From: Edaphochlamys debaryana
Taxonomy: Eukaryota; Chlorophyta; Chlorophyceae; Chlamydomonadales
DNA: 64,000 nt
Assembly: GCA_016858145.1 (NCBI GenBank)
Contig: JAEHOE010000142.1
Span: 62,001-126,000, forward strand
Reading direction: 5' to 3'
Shown: positions 1 through 9,243 of the stretch, in pieces
How the letters are laid out: each line of letters begins with the position of its first letter
Position numbering within the stretch: position 1 is the first letter of the stretch
The notes under the pieces: model-generated
Databases searched by the model: none
What the model saw: only the letters and a program-made list of their open reading frames with translations
Told to the model about the DNA's origin: nothing
Program-made: the position numbers and the translations under genes

Positions 1-691
1 GGCGACAAGGGCGGCTGCCCGAAGGCTGGCCCAGTGAGCTTGAGGGGCTGCGTGCCAGGTGGAGGAGGGCGAAGCCAAAACCGAGGTTGGTGAAGGTTGG
101 CAGCATAAGTGCGCGGAGGGCAGGCGTGCCCCCGCGCGGGATGCGCATGGGCTGGGCTGACTTCCCTCAAGTGCGACCTACTCGCCGCCCCGCCTTGCCA
201 CAGACCCCAGATGTCTACTTAGTACACAGCGTGTAGTGAAACTCAGCGACTTGGCGACATCCTCGCAACAGTGCATCCGCGCTAAAACCCGTCGGGTTCA
301 GCAATGGTGTGTACTTGCGACGAATTAGACGCGCAACGTGTATCATAAACATCTCGACAAACATGTGCACTTCCACAACCTGTCCAACGGTGAGCATGGG
401 CATCCCTGCGGCGCCTGCGGCTTCTGTTGGTCCGCTACTACTCTACTGCTGCTCTTTAAGTATCTCGTCGCGCTTAAGCAGCGTTTCCACCCTTGGCAGG
501 TGCCGCCCCCGCCCTTCGCCCCTGCGTTCCCCCAGGGCCACATGGCCGCTGCAGTCGCAGTTCAGCAGCTCAGCGACCATCAGGCCACAATCTGGGCTCT
601 GGTACTCGGTAGCCCGAGCGGGGCAGGCGATAGCGGCAAGCCCAGCGCCCGGCTCGCATGTCACGAGCTCCGGAGCCAGCGGTTCCATTTA
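1..691. other. no gene recognised
   Basis: Short ORFs overlap on both strands here, but none has a recognisable domain, splice pattern or start context. The stretch may hold the 3' part of a gene lying to the left of the window or the 5' flank of the ORF at 952. I see nothing specific in it. Confidence 0.4.
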
Positions 692-774
692 GGGTGAAAT
701 TTCTGAAAAACGGCTTGTCGAGGCCGCGAAAAGGAGTAACCGATTGCTCTGAGGGGGCCGGTAAAATTTCACCC
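692..774. repeat. inverted repeat with GGGTGAAATTT arms
   Basis: An 11-bp perfect inverted repeat, GGGTGAAATTT at 692-702 and AAATTTCACCC at 764-774, encloses about 60 bp. It is followed directly by a GC-only stretch of repeated GGCCGG blocks (775-822). The same GGGTGAAA arm recurs in the hairpin at 2150-2189, so the two may belong to one family of small palindromic elements, or be ends of a non-autonomous DNA element around the ORF at 952. The repeat is seen directly; the mobile-element reading is inference. Confidence 0.6.
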
Positions 775-951
775 GCCGGCCGCCGGCTGGCCGGGGGGCC
801 GGCCGGGGGCCGGCGGGGGCCGGACGCGGGTACGACACGCGACGGCGGGAAGCCTTTCGTGTTCAGCCTCAAAGTGGCCTTGCGGAGCTCATACTGTCAT
901 AATGTAGGTACATTATGCGGCTCTCAGCTTATACTTAAAGTCTAGAGGACA

Positions 952-1664
952 ATGAGTGGCCGGGGAGTCGCGAAGACCAAAGCGCCCAAGCCGTTGACTG
1001 CCTTTTGGAGCAGTGCTAGTGCCGCCAGAACCGCGCAAACAGAACATAACAACCTAAAAGACCATCCTGATCACTCTGCCAAGCACGCGGCGTCCTCTCG
1101 CACTGAAGCGCCCCGCGATGCCATCCTCACCGCCGGCACAGCGACTGGCACAGAGCCAGCGGCAGCGGGCAACGTGCCTAGCGCAAGCGATAGGGGGGAT
1201 AGCGAGGTCGAGAATCCTCCCAAGCGCCGGCGCGTCGAGGAGCACGCGGAGGAGGCCCGCCAAGGGCCCGCACAGCCGAGCCCAGGGCTTTCGCCACAGC
1301 CCGCGGCCAAGGCTGCGCCACAGCCTGCTCTCGAGGCTGTGGTCACCATCAGCGACAGCGAGGAGCAGGGGGATGTAGGGGCGGGGCCAAGCAGCGCTGG
1401 CGTGGAAGGCCCCAGCAGGCTGCTCGCACCCCGCGGCGGCCTTCTGCCCCTGCCGCCGCGGCCCAGCTCCCAGCCAGGAAGCGTGCTGCAGCCTCCAGCG
1501 CGGAAGGGGCAGAGCGACAAGGAGTGGGAGGCAACCTCAGCCTCTGCGTGCGCATGTTCTCGCAGCAGTTGGACACCATCAGCACCTTCCCGTTTGACGA
1601 GGCCCTGACGCACTACCAAGCCGCTGCCTCGGGGCGCGGCCGCTACCAGAAGCAGCGGCGCTGA
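952..1664 (+). CDS. hypothetical Ala/Pro-rich nuclear-type protein, reading frame broken near the 3' end
   Basis: I do not recognise this gene. The ORF opens with ATG at 952 after a clean leader and reads MSGRGVAKTKAPKPLTAFW. The central part is low complexity (Ala, Pro, Glu, Ser). A basic cluster PPKRRRVEEH near residue 85 looks like a nuclear localisation signal, and AVVTISDSEE near residue 130 fits a SUMO-interacting motif (hydrophobic core followed by Ser/Asp/Glu). KPLTAFW near the N-terminus resembles a non-canonical PCNA-interacting box, which is only a guess. The frame stops at 1608. A second frame continues with protein-like sequence (FSQQLDTISTFPFDEALTHY) to a TGA at 1662-1664, so either a short intron or a small indel lies at about 1500-1560. 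Nuclear location is inferred from the motifs only. Confidence 0.4.
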
Positions 1665-1668
1665 AGCG

Positions 1669-1925
1669 GCCGGGGCTGGGGCGCGCAGCGGCTTGGAGCT
1701 GGAGGCAGCGCCTGGGCACGGAGCGGCCGGGGCTGGGGCGCGCAGCGGCTGATGCGCGGAACGGGACCTAAGCTGTGTGACAACTGCTCTAGGACACGGC
1801 ACTGAGAGGGGAGGGCGCGGGGCAACGAGGATAGCGCAAGTGACCGGGGCTGGGGCGCAGCGCTGAGGCGCGGGACGGGACCTAAGCTGTGTGACAACTG
1901 CACTAGGACGCGGCACTGAGAAGGG
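1669..1925 (+). repeat. short tandem/dispersed duplication after the ORF
   Basis: The block CGGCCGGGGCTGGGGCGC occurs at about 1669 and 1721, with a variant at about 1842. A longer block containing GACCTAAGCTGTGTGACAAC occurs twice, about 112 bp apart (1754-1811 and 1866-1924), with few differences. The pattern looks like a degenerating two- to three-copy tandem duplication, probably in 3' untranslated sequence. Confidence 0.6.
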
Positions 1926-2084
1926 TGGGGGCAAGGACTCAGCGTTAAGGCAAGCACATGAGGGCTGTTATCGTGTTATGCAGTGGCGCAGTCGCGCAGA
2001 GCTGGCGGGGGCCGAAGTGAAGCACCGCCTTGTGTGCGTGACGCGCGGAATTTGCGTCATTTTGACTACCATATTAGGCTTGGT

Positions 2085-2189
2085 TTTTGAAAATTTTCCG
2101 GGGGCCCCCGGACCCCCGGCTGGGGGGACACCCCCCAGACCCCCCGGTTGGGTGAAAATTTTCGGCCCTTCGGGCCGAAACTTTCACCC
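2085..2189. repeat. palindromic GC-rich hairpin cluster
   Basis: Positions 2150-2189 form an imperfect 40-bp palindrome, GGGTGAAAATTTTCGGCCC joined by a short loop to its reverse complement with one gap. It is preceded (2098-2147) by nested G-run/C-run palindromes. The arm sequence matches that of the inverted repeat at 692-774, on the other side of the ORF at 952. Confidence 0.65.
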
Positions 2190-3030
2190 GAAAGTAACAG
2201 AATGGACAGGCCCAAAGTTGAAAGCTGAAGCACTGTCCGGAGCATAGTCGTGGCAAAGGTTGATGAGTCAGGTTGCTGGAGGATTGACGCAGCAAGGCAG
2301 GGTTGAAGCAGAGCGTAATGTGGCGTTCAGATTGCGGCACTGCATCTGGCATGGGTGAGCGCGTTCGGCCGGCTGGCACTTCTGTACCCCGTACGACAAG
2401 CTGACACGTGCCGAGACCGTCCCATCGCACAAGCAGTGCCGTACTGTGCCATGCGCACGTTCTGCATACATCACGTCCTTCGGCTGTTGTCGGCAGTAGG
2501 ATTCCTAATGGCAAAGGTCAAGGGGCGAGAACGGCGAGGGCGGCGGGGGTCGGCGGGGGTCCGTGCCTTGCGCATACATGAGCGTACCATGAGCGTTACC
2601 ATAGCGCACGGTGAAAGTCTCAATAAGTGAAAGTAGTACTGTCATGGACGCTTAGCTATCACAGCACTGCACCGCTGTGGCCACCTCGCCGTTTCGGTAC
2701 GCGACTGTCGCTCCAAGCCTCTCCAAGTTCAGCGCCACAGCAGCACCGACCAGCATGTCGCTGTCGCATTGAGCTTCTAAAGCTGCTGCGCGAAAGGTGG
2801 GAGATATGGCCCTAGCTCCGTCCTCCAGCCGAGTCCCCCGCCGACCCCGCACGCTTACCAAGGCCCACACGCTGGCCTGCCCCAGTCCCTGCCCAGTCCC
2901 TGCCCAGTCCCTGCCCAGTCCCTGCCCTTCTTCCCAAGCTTAGGTCTCCTGACCCTGCGCCGCTCCCCTCGCTAAGACCCACTGTATCCTTGCACTGCCT
3001 CCCTCTCTCCCTAGCAGATTGACCGCCAGC
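2190..3030 (+). other. intergenic leader of BTB gene A with an 11-bp minisatellite
   Basis: No gene is seen. At 2881-2924 the unit CCCAGTCCCTG is repeated four times without mismatch, about 105 bp before the ATG at 3031, presumably in the 5' untranslated region or promoter of BTB gene A. Confidence 0.6.
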
Positions 3031-5177
3031 ATGGACCGAACCGACGTGCCCCTGCCGAGCCCCGCGACCGGCGTGGTGGTCCGCCCCTGCAAGGACGGCG
3101 GAGAAGCGGTGCTGGTACTCTTTAACGACGGTTTCCGCCCCCTCGAGGGCGGGGCCCTCGGGCGAACTTTTAGGCTTGGAGACCCCTTGGCGCTGAGGGA
3201 CGCCGAAGGGCAGCCCTACACCCAAGGCCCTGGCACCTGGCGAGCGGTCTACGAGCCCCTCTCCGGCTGCGTGTTCTTCCGGGAGGGTCACGCCCTCATG
3301 CGCCTGGATGCGGACAACGTGGTCACCCTGGCGGCAGGTGGGGCGCAGCAGACGTGGGGAGGGCCTGGCGGCTGGGCTGCTGGGCACGCATGGCCCCTGC
3401 CTCCCTCCTCTTGAGCTGACCCCGACCGCCCTGAACCGCAGGGCACAAGACGGAGCAGGGGACGGCGGACGGCGAGGGCGGGGCCGCGAGGTTCCACTCG
3501 TGTGTGCCCCTGGCGGCAGACGGACGGGGGGCGATCTACCTGCTAGACAACAACTACACCATCATCCGCAAGGCCGCGCCCTCCCAAGAGGCTCCTGCTC
3601 CTGGTGCAGCCCCCACCAGCATCACCGCTGCTAGCGTGAGCGGCGCAGCCAGTTCGGCTCCCGCTACGGGAGGGCCGGCGGCTGATGGCAACAGCTCTGC
3701 CGGAGCGGTGGATGCGGAGGGGGGCGCAGCTCCAGCTAGCTCCAAGGGCACCGGCGAAGGCGGAACTTGCGCCGCCAAGCCGGCGGCCAGCGCGCTGACC
3801 ATTGCCACACTTCCGGGCGTGGTGACCCCATCTGGGGGCTGGGTGAGCCTCGCCTATGTCCCCGCCTACGACTCCCTACTTGCCTGCACGGCGACCGCTG
3901 TGTACCGCATCCCACTCGACGCCGCCGCGGGCCACGCCCCCGTGCTACTGGCGGGTCTCCAAGGCCAGTGCGGCAAGACGGACGGCTTCGCACCCGCCGC
4001 CCGTTTCAGCGCCATTGGTGGGAGCGCCATGGGAGACGCTGGGGTTCTCCACCTCGTTGACGGCGGGGCCCTCCGCACCTTGGACGCCTGGGGTGAGGCG
4101 CGGACGCTGGTCCCCAGCGTTACTGGCTGGTGCGCCAGCCAGCCGCTGGCCTGCATGGCGCGTGCGGGAGGCAAGGGCGGTGGAGGTGTGGCGTCTTTTG
4201 GCACCGCTGGCGGCGCCAATGCCAGCGTGCTTGTGCTGCTCCTGCCCAAGAGCGGCAAGCGGACCTTCACCGCGTACGTGGAGCAGCAGGAAGGGGAGGT
4301 GCCCACGCAGCGCCTCGGCTGGGCGAGCTGCTGCGCAACCCGGGCCGCGGGGCGTCACTAGTGACGCTCAGCGTGGGCGGCGAGGCATTCGATGCGCACC
4401 GCTCCGTGCTGTGTGCCGGCTCCGAGTTCTTTGCCCGCATGCTGGAGGGGGGGTTCGCGGAGGGCGGTGCCGGCCCCACGGAGCCGGTAGAGCTCAGGGA
4501 GGCCGACCCCCGGGCCTTCCAGGCGCTGCTGGAGTACATGTACTCGGGTGGGTGTGGAGGCGGAGGGGGCCTGGGGACTCTGGGTCATGGCGGCTTGGAC
4601 GCAGCGGTTTGACAGCTACGGAGATTCAGGCATGGGGTGCGCTCAGTCCTGGCGGCGGAGCCGTGTCCCTCACTGGAAGCGTCTCTTCTTGCTTAGTCCC
4701 GTCCCAACCTGTCCCCCCCTCCCTGCCTCCCTCTCCCCCCAGGCCGTCTGGATGTGCCCGACGCCCTGCTCCGCCCCACGTGCGAGCTGGCCGGGCGCAT
4801 GCTGCTGCCCCCGGAGCTGCAGGGCTGGCTGCAGGGCCGACTGCTGGGGAGGGCCACACCGGGGACCGCAATCGACGACCTGGTCTGGTGAGGCGGCGGC
4901 TGGGGTTATGGGGTTGCATGCAGGAGGCGTGCTCAAGCCCTCACAAGACAACAGACACACAGTTTCCCTTACACCCCTTTCCCGGCCACCCGCCCTCCCA
5001 ACGCCTGCCAGGGCCGACCGTCACGGCATGTCCGAGCTGGCGGCTCAGCTCAAGGCGCGCATCGTGAGGCACCGGGCGCTGGTAAAGGCGGGGGGCGGCG
5101 AGGCGAGGGCGGCGCTGGAGCGGCTGGCGGGGCACAGCACGGCGCTCATCATCGAGCTGACATGGATGCTGCTCTAG
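3031..5177 (+). CDS. BTB/POZ domain protein with beta-propeller-like N-terminal half (gene A), frameshifted
   Basis: Four exons fit the two sister genes: 3031-3337, 3442-4547, 4743-4887 and 5012-5177. The N-terminal ~100 residues are a family-specific module (VVVRPCKDGG, LSGCVFFREGHALMRLDADN). Exon 2 codes for repeated DGRGAIYLLDN / YVPAYDSLL / GVLHLVDGGALRTLDAWGE segments that resemble NHL- or SMP-30-type propeller blades, then a BTB domain (SVGGEAFDAHRSVLCAGSEF, FARMLEGGF, ALLEYMYSG). Exons 3-4 code for a BACK-like helical tail (CELAGRMLLPPELQGWLQ, WADRHGMSELAAQLKARIV). BTB proteins of this layout usually dimerise and serve as Cullin-3 substrate adaptors; that role is inferred. The propeller frame runs into a stop at 4361 and the BTB frame is shifted by one base; the break lies at about 4290-4330. 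Genes B and C stay in one frame here, so A is a young pseudogene or the sequence has an indel error. Confidence 0.75.
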
Positions 5178-5392
5178 GCGGGGTGAAGGAGGGGCGACCC
5201 ACGGCGACGGTGGCGGCAGTGCCACGGCTCTTTGGTGCCAGGCAGAGGAGCGCCCCACCTGGCTCGTGCGGAGCTTCGTGTGCCACTCTTCGCGCGGCAG
5301 CTCAAGCATTAGGGGGGCATTAGGAGCAGGGGTTTACAGAGGACCTAAGCGGCACGCGGCACCAGAACAGCCAAGGGCACCGGACCAGTGAA

Positions 5393-6065
5393 GTGACGTC
5401 GGGTCCTATCTTGGAGTGCGCACTAGCTAACTTGGGCTGCGTCAAGTCTGAGACGTTCTTCCAGCTAGCATGGCCTAGAACACACCTTATGGGCACCCTG
5501 ATGTGTGCAGGGCGGGCAGTCAAAGCCAGGACACGGTGCCTGACTCCGCTTGGCGCTCAACGGCTTTACTGGCTTTTCGGCACATGAAGGAACGGCCACG
5601 TGCCCATGTGAGATTGCGATGCACGGAGGGGACAGATTGCACCACTTTTGGAAATGCTACTTGGCTGAGGGCCTGGTTGATGAGATGTGCGCGTGTCTAG
5701 GGGGCGAGCAGGGCATGCCATGGACCTGGCCACTTCGCCGGTTCAATCTTTGGCTGGCTCGACCAACGGAGGGAGTTGACCAGAGAGTGTGGGATGTGGT
5801 GTGTCTTGCAGCCACGACAGCCATGGAGAAGGGACGCCGATATCTATACGCGACAAGGGAGAATGGGAATCGCCTCGGGGTGCTGAACCGTGGACGTGTG
5901 TTGGTGTCAGCTGAGTTTTGGGGAGCGCTTCACTCTTTTGCTGCGCTCAGGCCACCAAGTGGCTGGGAGACAATACCGGCGGACCACCCTTTCCTGCGAG
6001 TCTCAGGTGGCAGATTGACTGTGCAGGAGCCCCCAGGCGTCCTGGCCTTGATTGACGATGATTAA
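5393..6065 (+). mobile_element. degenerate LINE-like reverse-transcriptase C-terminus (zf-RVT region)
   Basis: The frame from about 5550 to the TAA at 6063-6065 has no ATG and follows an in-frame TGA at 5541. It reads CPCEIAMHGGDRLHHFWKC, matching the C-x-C ... H-x-x-x-W-x-C pattern of the zinc-knuckle region that follows the reverse transcriptase in many plant and algal non-LTR elements. It is followed by VWDVVCLAATTAMEKGRRYL and a short C-terminus. The region 5393-5587, in another frame (FFQLAWPRTHLMGTLMCAGR), looks like the preceding segment. The frames do not join, so this is a broken 3' remnant. No polymerase catalytic YxDD motif is present in the piece retained. Family assignment rests on the pattern only. 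Confidence 0.5.
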
Positions 6066-6979
6066 AGGCACAGCGGAATTAGTGGAATAGTACTGAGGGG
6101 GGCTCTACGGGCCCGACCCTAGCAACGTGGTGTGACGACCGAAAGTCAGTCACGTTGCGTGGGTGTCGGTGTGCAGGTGGCACACCCAGTAGGTGGCGCT
6201 CTCGCTCAACCCCTCCCCTTCTGGAGGCGGTTCCTGCTGTAACCATCGCATCCTAACTCCTGAGGCTTGTGTGATGCAGTGCTGCTAATGGTGAGGGGGG
6301 CTCTTGACGTGCCAGGGACGAGTTCAGTGGCAGTGCGCCTTTGCCCCTCAGGGCGGGTGCTGCAACTCGTGCTGCGGTGATGAAAGCAGAGCTTTGGCCT
6401 TCGCGCTTTGGCTTGGGAGCGAGCGAGCGACTGCAGGTTGTGGAGCCACGATTGCACGCAGCGGCACTGTGGCCGCGGTGGGGTTGACAGCTGTGTATGC
6501 ACGCCGGGGCTGCTCCTGAAAGGCAGAGGTGTTGACAGGGGTTTGACGAGAACAACGTTGACAGGGGGCGGCGTTGGGGTCGGAGGGGGTCGGAGGCGCG
6601 GTTGCATGAGACGGCACGCGACATGCAGACAAGTTCGCTTGCATGCCGTAAGACCCTGTGCATATTGTGCAAGTCCGCTTGCTGCAATAGCTTACTATCA
6701 TCAAGCTTGCTAAACGTGCTGCGGCATCTCCTCAAACGGGGCACAATAAACTAGAACCTTCCTGTCCCGAGTAGATGCCTATCGTAGGCAGATGGGCATA
6801 GCGACTAACTGCGGAGCGCGCGGAGCTGTCGCAGTGCAGTGCATGTGCAGAACTCCCGCGTGCTTGCTCGAAATCGAGGAGAGCGCGGCGTAAGACATTA
6901 ACTGCGACGGTAAGGGTCGCTGCTGCTGCCCAGCTATGTCAGAGGTGGAGGTTGCTGTCAGCTCGCCTCAGGCCAACCC
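6066..6979 (+). other. no gene recognised
   Basis: Between the retroelement remnant and the next gene I see only short overlapping ORFs without domains. It probably contains the promoter of the gene starting near 6980. Confidence 0.4.
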
Positions 6980-8525
6980 ATGTCGGCACGGTCCCGCTGC
7001 AGGCCTGCCCACCTGCCCGCAGCCCCATGGCCGCCACGGCGACGCAGCAGAGCTGCATGTCTTGGCACCCTCACGGCCCCCTTCGCACTTGCGCCTCCTG
7101 AGGCTTGCCGGCGCATCAAGCACCTGGCGGTCGTACAAGTGTCTGGCACCTGGACGGCCTTGAGCAGTGACACGTGGATGGGCCTCATCACGCGCCTGCC
7201 GGAGCTGACTACGCTCGTACTGGAGGTGGGATCAAAGGTTAGGCCAGATTGAGGCTAGCACGCCGCTCCGCTGACAGATGCGGTCGATGTGTCGCCTGGT
7301 GTAGTGTGGGTTGAGGCCATGCATGGCCATGAGCTGAGGGGGCGATAAACGACCGTTAAAATGCTGGTCTCCCCCCGTCCTTCGCTCCTTCGCTTCTTGA
7401 CTGCATCCCCCACCTCCTCGCCCCCGCCTCACGCCCATCCCAGGTGCTCGCGCCTGATCCCGGCGATGACTCGCTGGACCAGGCCGTGCTGATGCACGCC
7501 CTCTCGCAGCTTCCATGTTTGACCGACTTGACCGTCGCCGATAGCTACTTCCTGCCGTCCATCCCCGACTGCCTCGCCCGCCAACTCACCCGTCTCGCTG
7601 TAAAACTACCGGACGACGTCGTGGATTCGCCCACCGCCGACCTCGAAGCATACCTTCCCCGATCAATAGCGCTCAGGGAGCTGGTCGTGGAGGCAAAGCA
7701 CGACGGCGTGCTCGAGGAAGCGGACGTGCGGCAGCTCCTGGACGCTTCGCCGCCCTCCCTGGCGTCAGTGCAGGTCGCTCTCGTCGGCCCCAGCCTCCTC
7801 GCTTTCAGCTGCGAGCTCGCGGGCGGCGTGCTGAGCTCGGTCAGCATCGGCGGCCTCGCGAGTGCTGACCTGCCGCCCTACGACGCCGTCGCAGCCGTGC
7901 TGGCAATGGCTGTCCTGCCGAGCCGGGTCCTTGGGCCGAGGCTCCCCCTGCTGAAGCTCGAGGGGCTGAGTCTTGCTAGCGGTACCTCCGTCCCCGGCCC
8001 CGCCCTCGAGCTGCTGTCCCGTTGCGACCGCATCGACGTCAACACGCTGGCGGCGGGGCCGAGCGCCGAGCACACGTACGGCGTTGTACGGCTGCTCGGC
8101 CTGCCCCGGAAGCTGTTGTGGGAGGCGTACCCGGGCGCGCTGGGCACGGTCCTGCTGCGGGGGCCCAGGCCCGGCGAGCCTGCGAGCCGCAACGGCGGCG
8201 GCGGCGGGGGTGTGGGCGGTGGGGCACGCATAGGGGTTTCGCGCTACCGCGGGAGGCGGAGTGCCACACTGCGGAGGGGATGCTGGGCCAGGCATGGCCA
8301 TGCTGGGGCTCGTGGGCTGGCGTGGAAGCCGGCGAACAAGACAGGCGAGGCCGTGCAACGAGGTTTTTATTCCTGTTTTTCCGCAGGAGCTGCAGGCGCT
8401 GTGGGACGGCCAGGAGGAGGGCGCGGCCGCGGCCGGCAGGGCTGGGGCCGGGGCGGGAGCTGCCGGCGGGGCCGAGGCGGTGGGCTGTGCTGCGAGCGAG
8501 CTGGAGTGGGACACAGCTCTGCCCG
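6980..8525 (+). CDS. leucine-rich-repeat-like protein, 3' end unresolved
   Basis: Three exons join in phase: 6980-7225, 7444-8211 and 8387-about 8525. Exon 1 reads RRIKHLAVVQVSG ... WMGLITRLPELTTLVLE. Exon 2 reads LPCLTDLTVADSYFLP, SIALRELVVEAKHDGVLEE and SLASVQVALVGPSLLAF; these are repeated Leu-x-x-Leu-x-Leu/Val strands typical of irregular LRR domains in F-box/LRR proteins. It ends with RLLGLPRKLLWEAYPG and a Gly run at the splice site. Exon 3 is Ala/Gly/Glu-rich (ELQALWDGQEEGAAAAG) and may end at a GTAAAT donor at 8526 or run on. ATG 6980 is the first in the LRR frame; an ATG at 6936 is in another frame, so the true N-terminus, where an F-box might lie, is uncertain. Function is not established. 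Confidence 0.5.
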
Positions 8526-9243
8526 GTAAATCGTTCGCGGTCTGGGGGATGCAGGGGCGCTCATGCCCTTGGGGTAATGGCACAGCGACGGTGCTGCGAG
8601 AGGTTCAAGGATGCAGACCTTTGCCGGGCCGGGTGTCTCACGCAACTATGCGCAGGGCCACATTCCAAAATGAGGGGAGGTTGGACGGCTGGACCGATGG
8701 ACGGAAGGGGGAAAGGAGACACGGGAGACGAGTTACGCGAAAAGCAGGCCAGCAAATGCAACAGAAGGGGGAGGGAAAGTCTTGCACGGAGGGGGCCAAT
8801 GGGCATCTGTGGATGAGTGCACAGCGGAGGGCATCCAACCACAGGCAAGGCTTTCGAGGTGGCACGTACCTTCCGGTGCAGGCGTGTGGGCAAGGTGCGT
8901 GCCATCTGGTGCCATCCCGGCAAAGGGCGCAAGACGACAGCCTGCTGTGCTGTTGCCTACCACGCCCCACGGAGCCAAGCCTGCGGGTGGTGATAGCGTT
9001 GCCTGAAGGTAGATCAGACAGCCGTCCAATGGGGCGGTGCATCCTTTCGTACGCCGACTGTCCCATATATGTATTAGGTGCCTCCGAGGGTCCCCATATG
9101 ATAGCGAACATACAAAGGGCGTTGTGCGAGACACGGTACAGCTGCCCCGCCAAAAGTTGCTGTCGCTTTTGCCAAACGCCCACACGCCGGGACCAGACGC
9201 CAGAGTTATGCTGATCATGTAGCTAGGTTTCGCTAAACCAAAC
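8526..9243 (+). other. unresolved 3' region of the LRR-like gene and spacer
   Basis: The exon-3 frame of the upstream gene stays open to 9214, but the translated sequence looks random. I cannot choose between a long last exon, a further spliced exon and pure intergenic DNA. The spacer also holds the promoter of BTB gene B. Confidence 0.3.

Noticed and set aside
8261..9214. 317-aa plus-strand ORF after the LRR-like gene
   Set aside because: Only the first ~45 codons after 8387 look like an exon; the rest has no conserved pattern and passes a usable GTAAAT donor at 8526.
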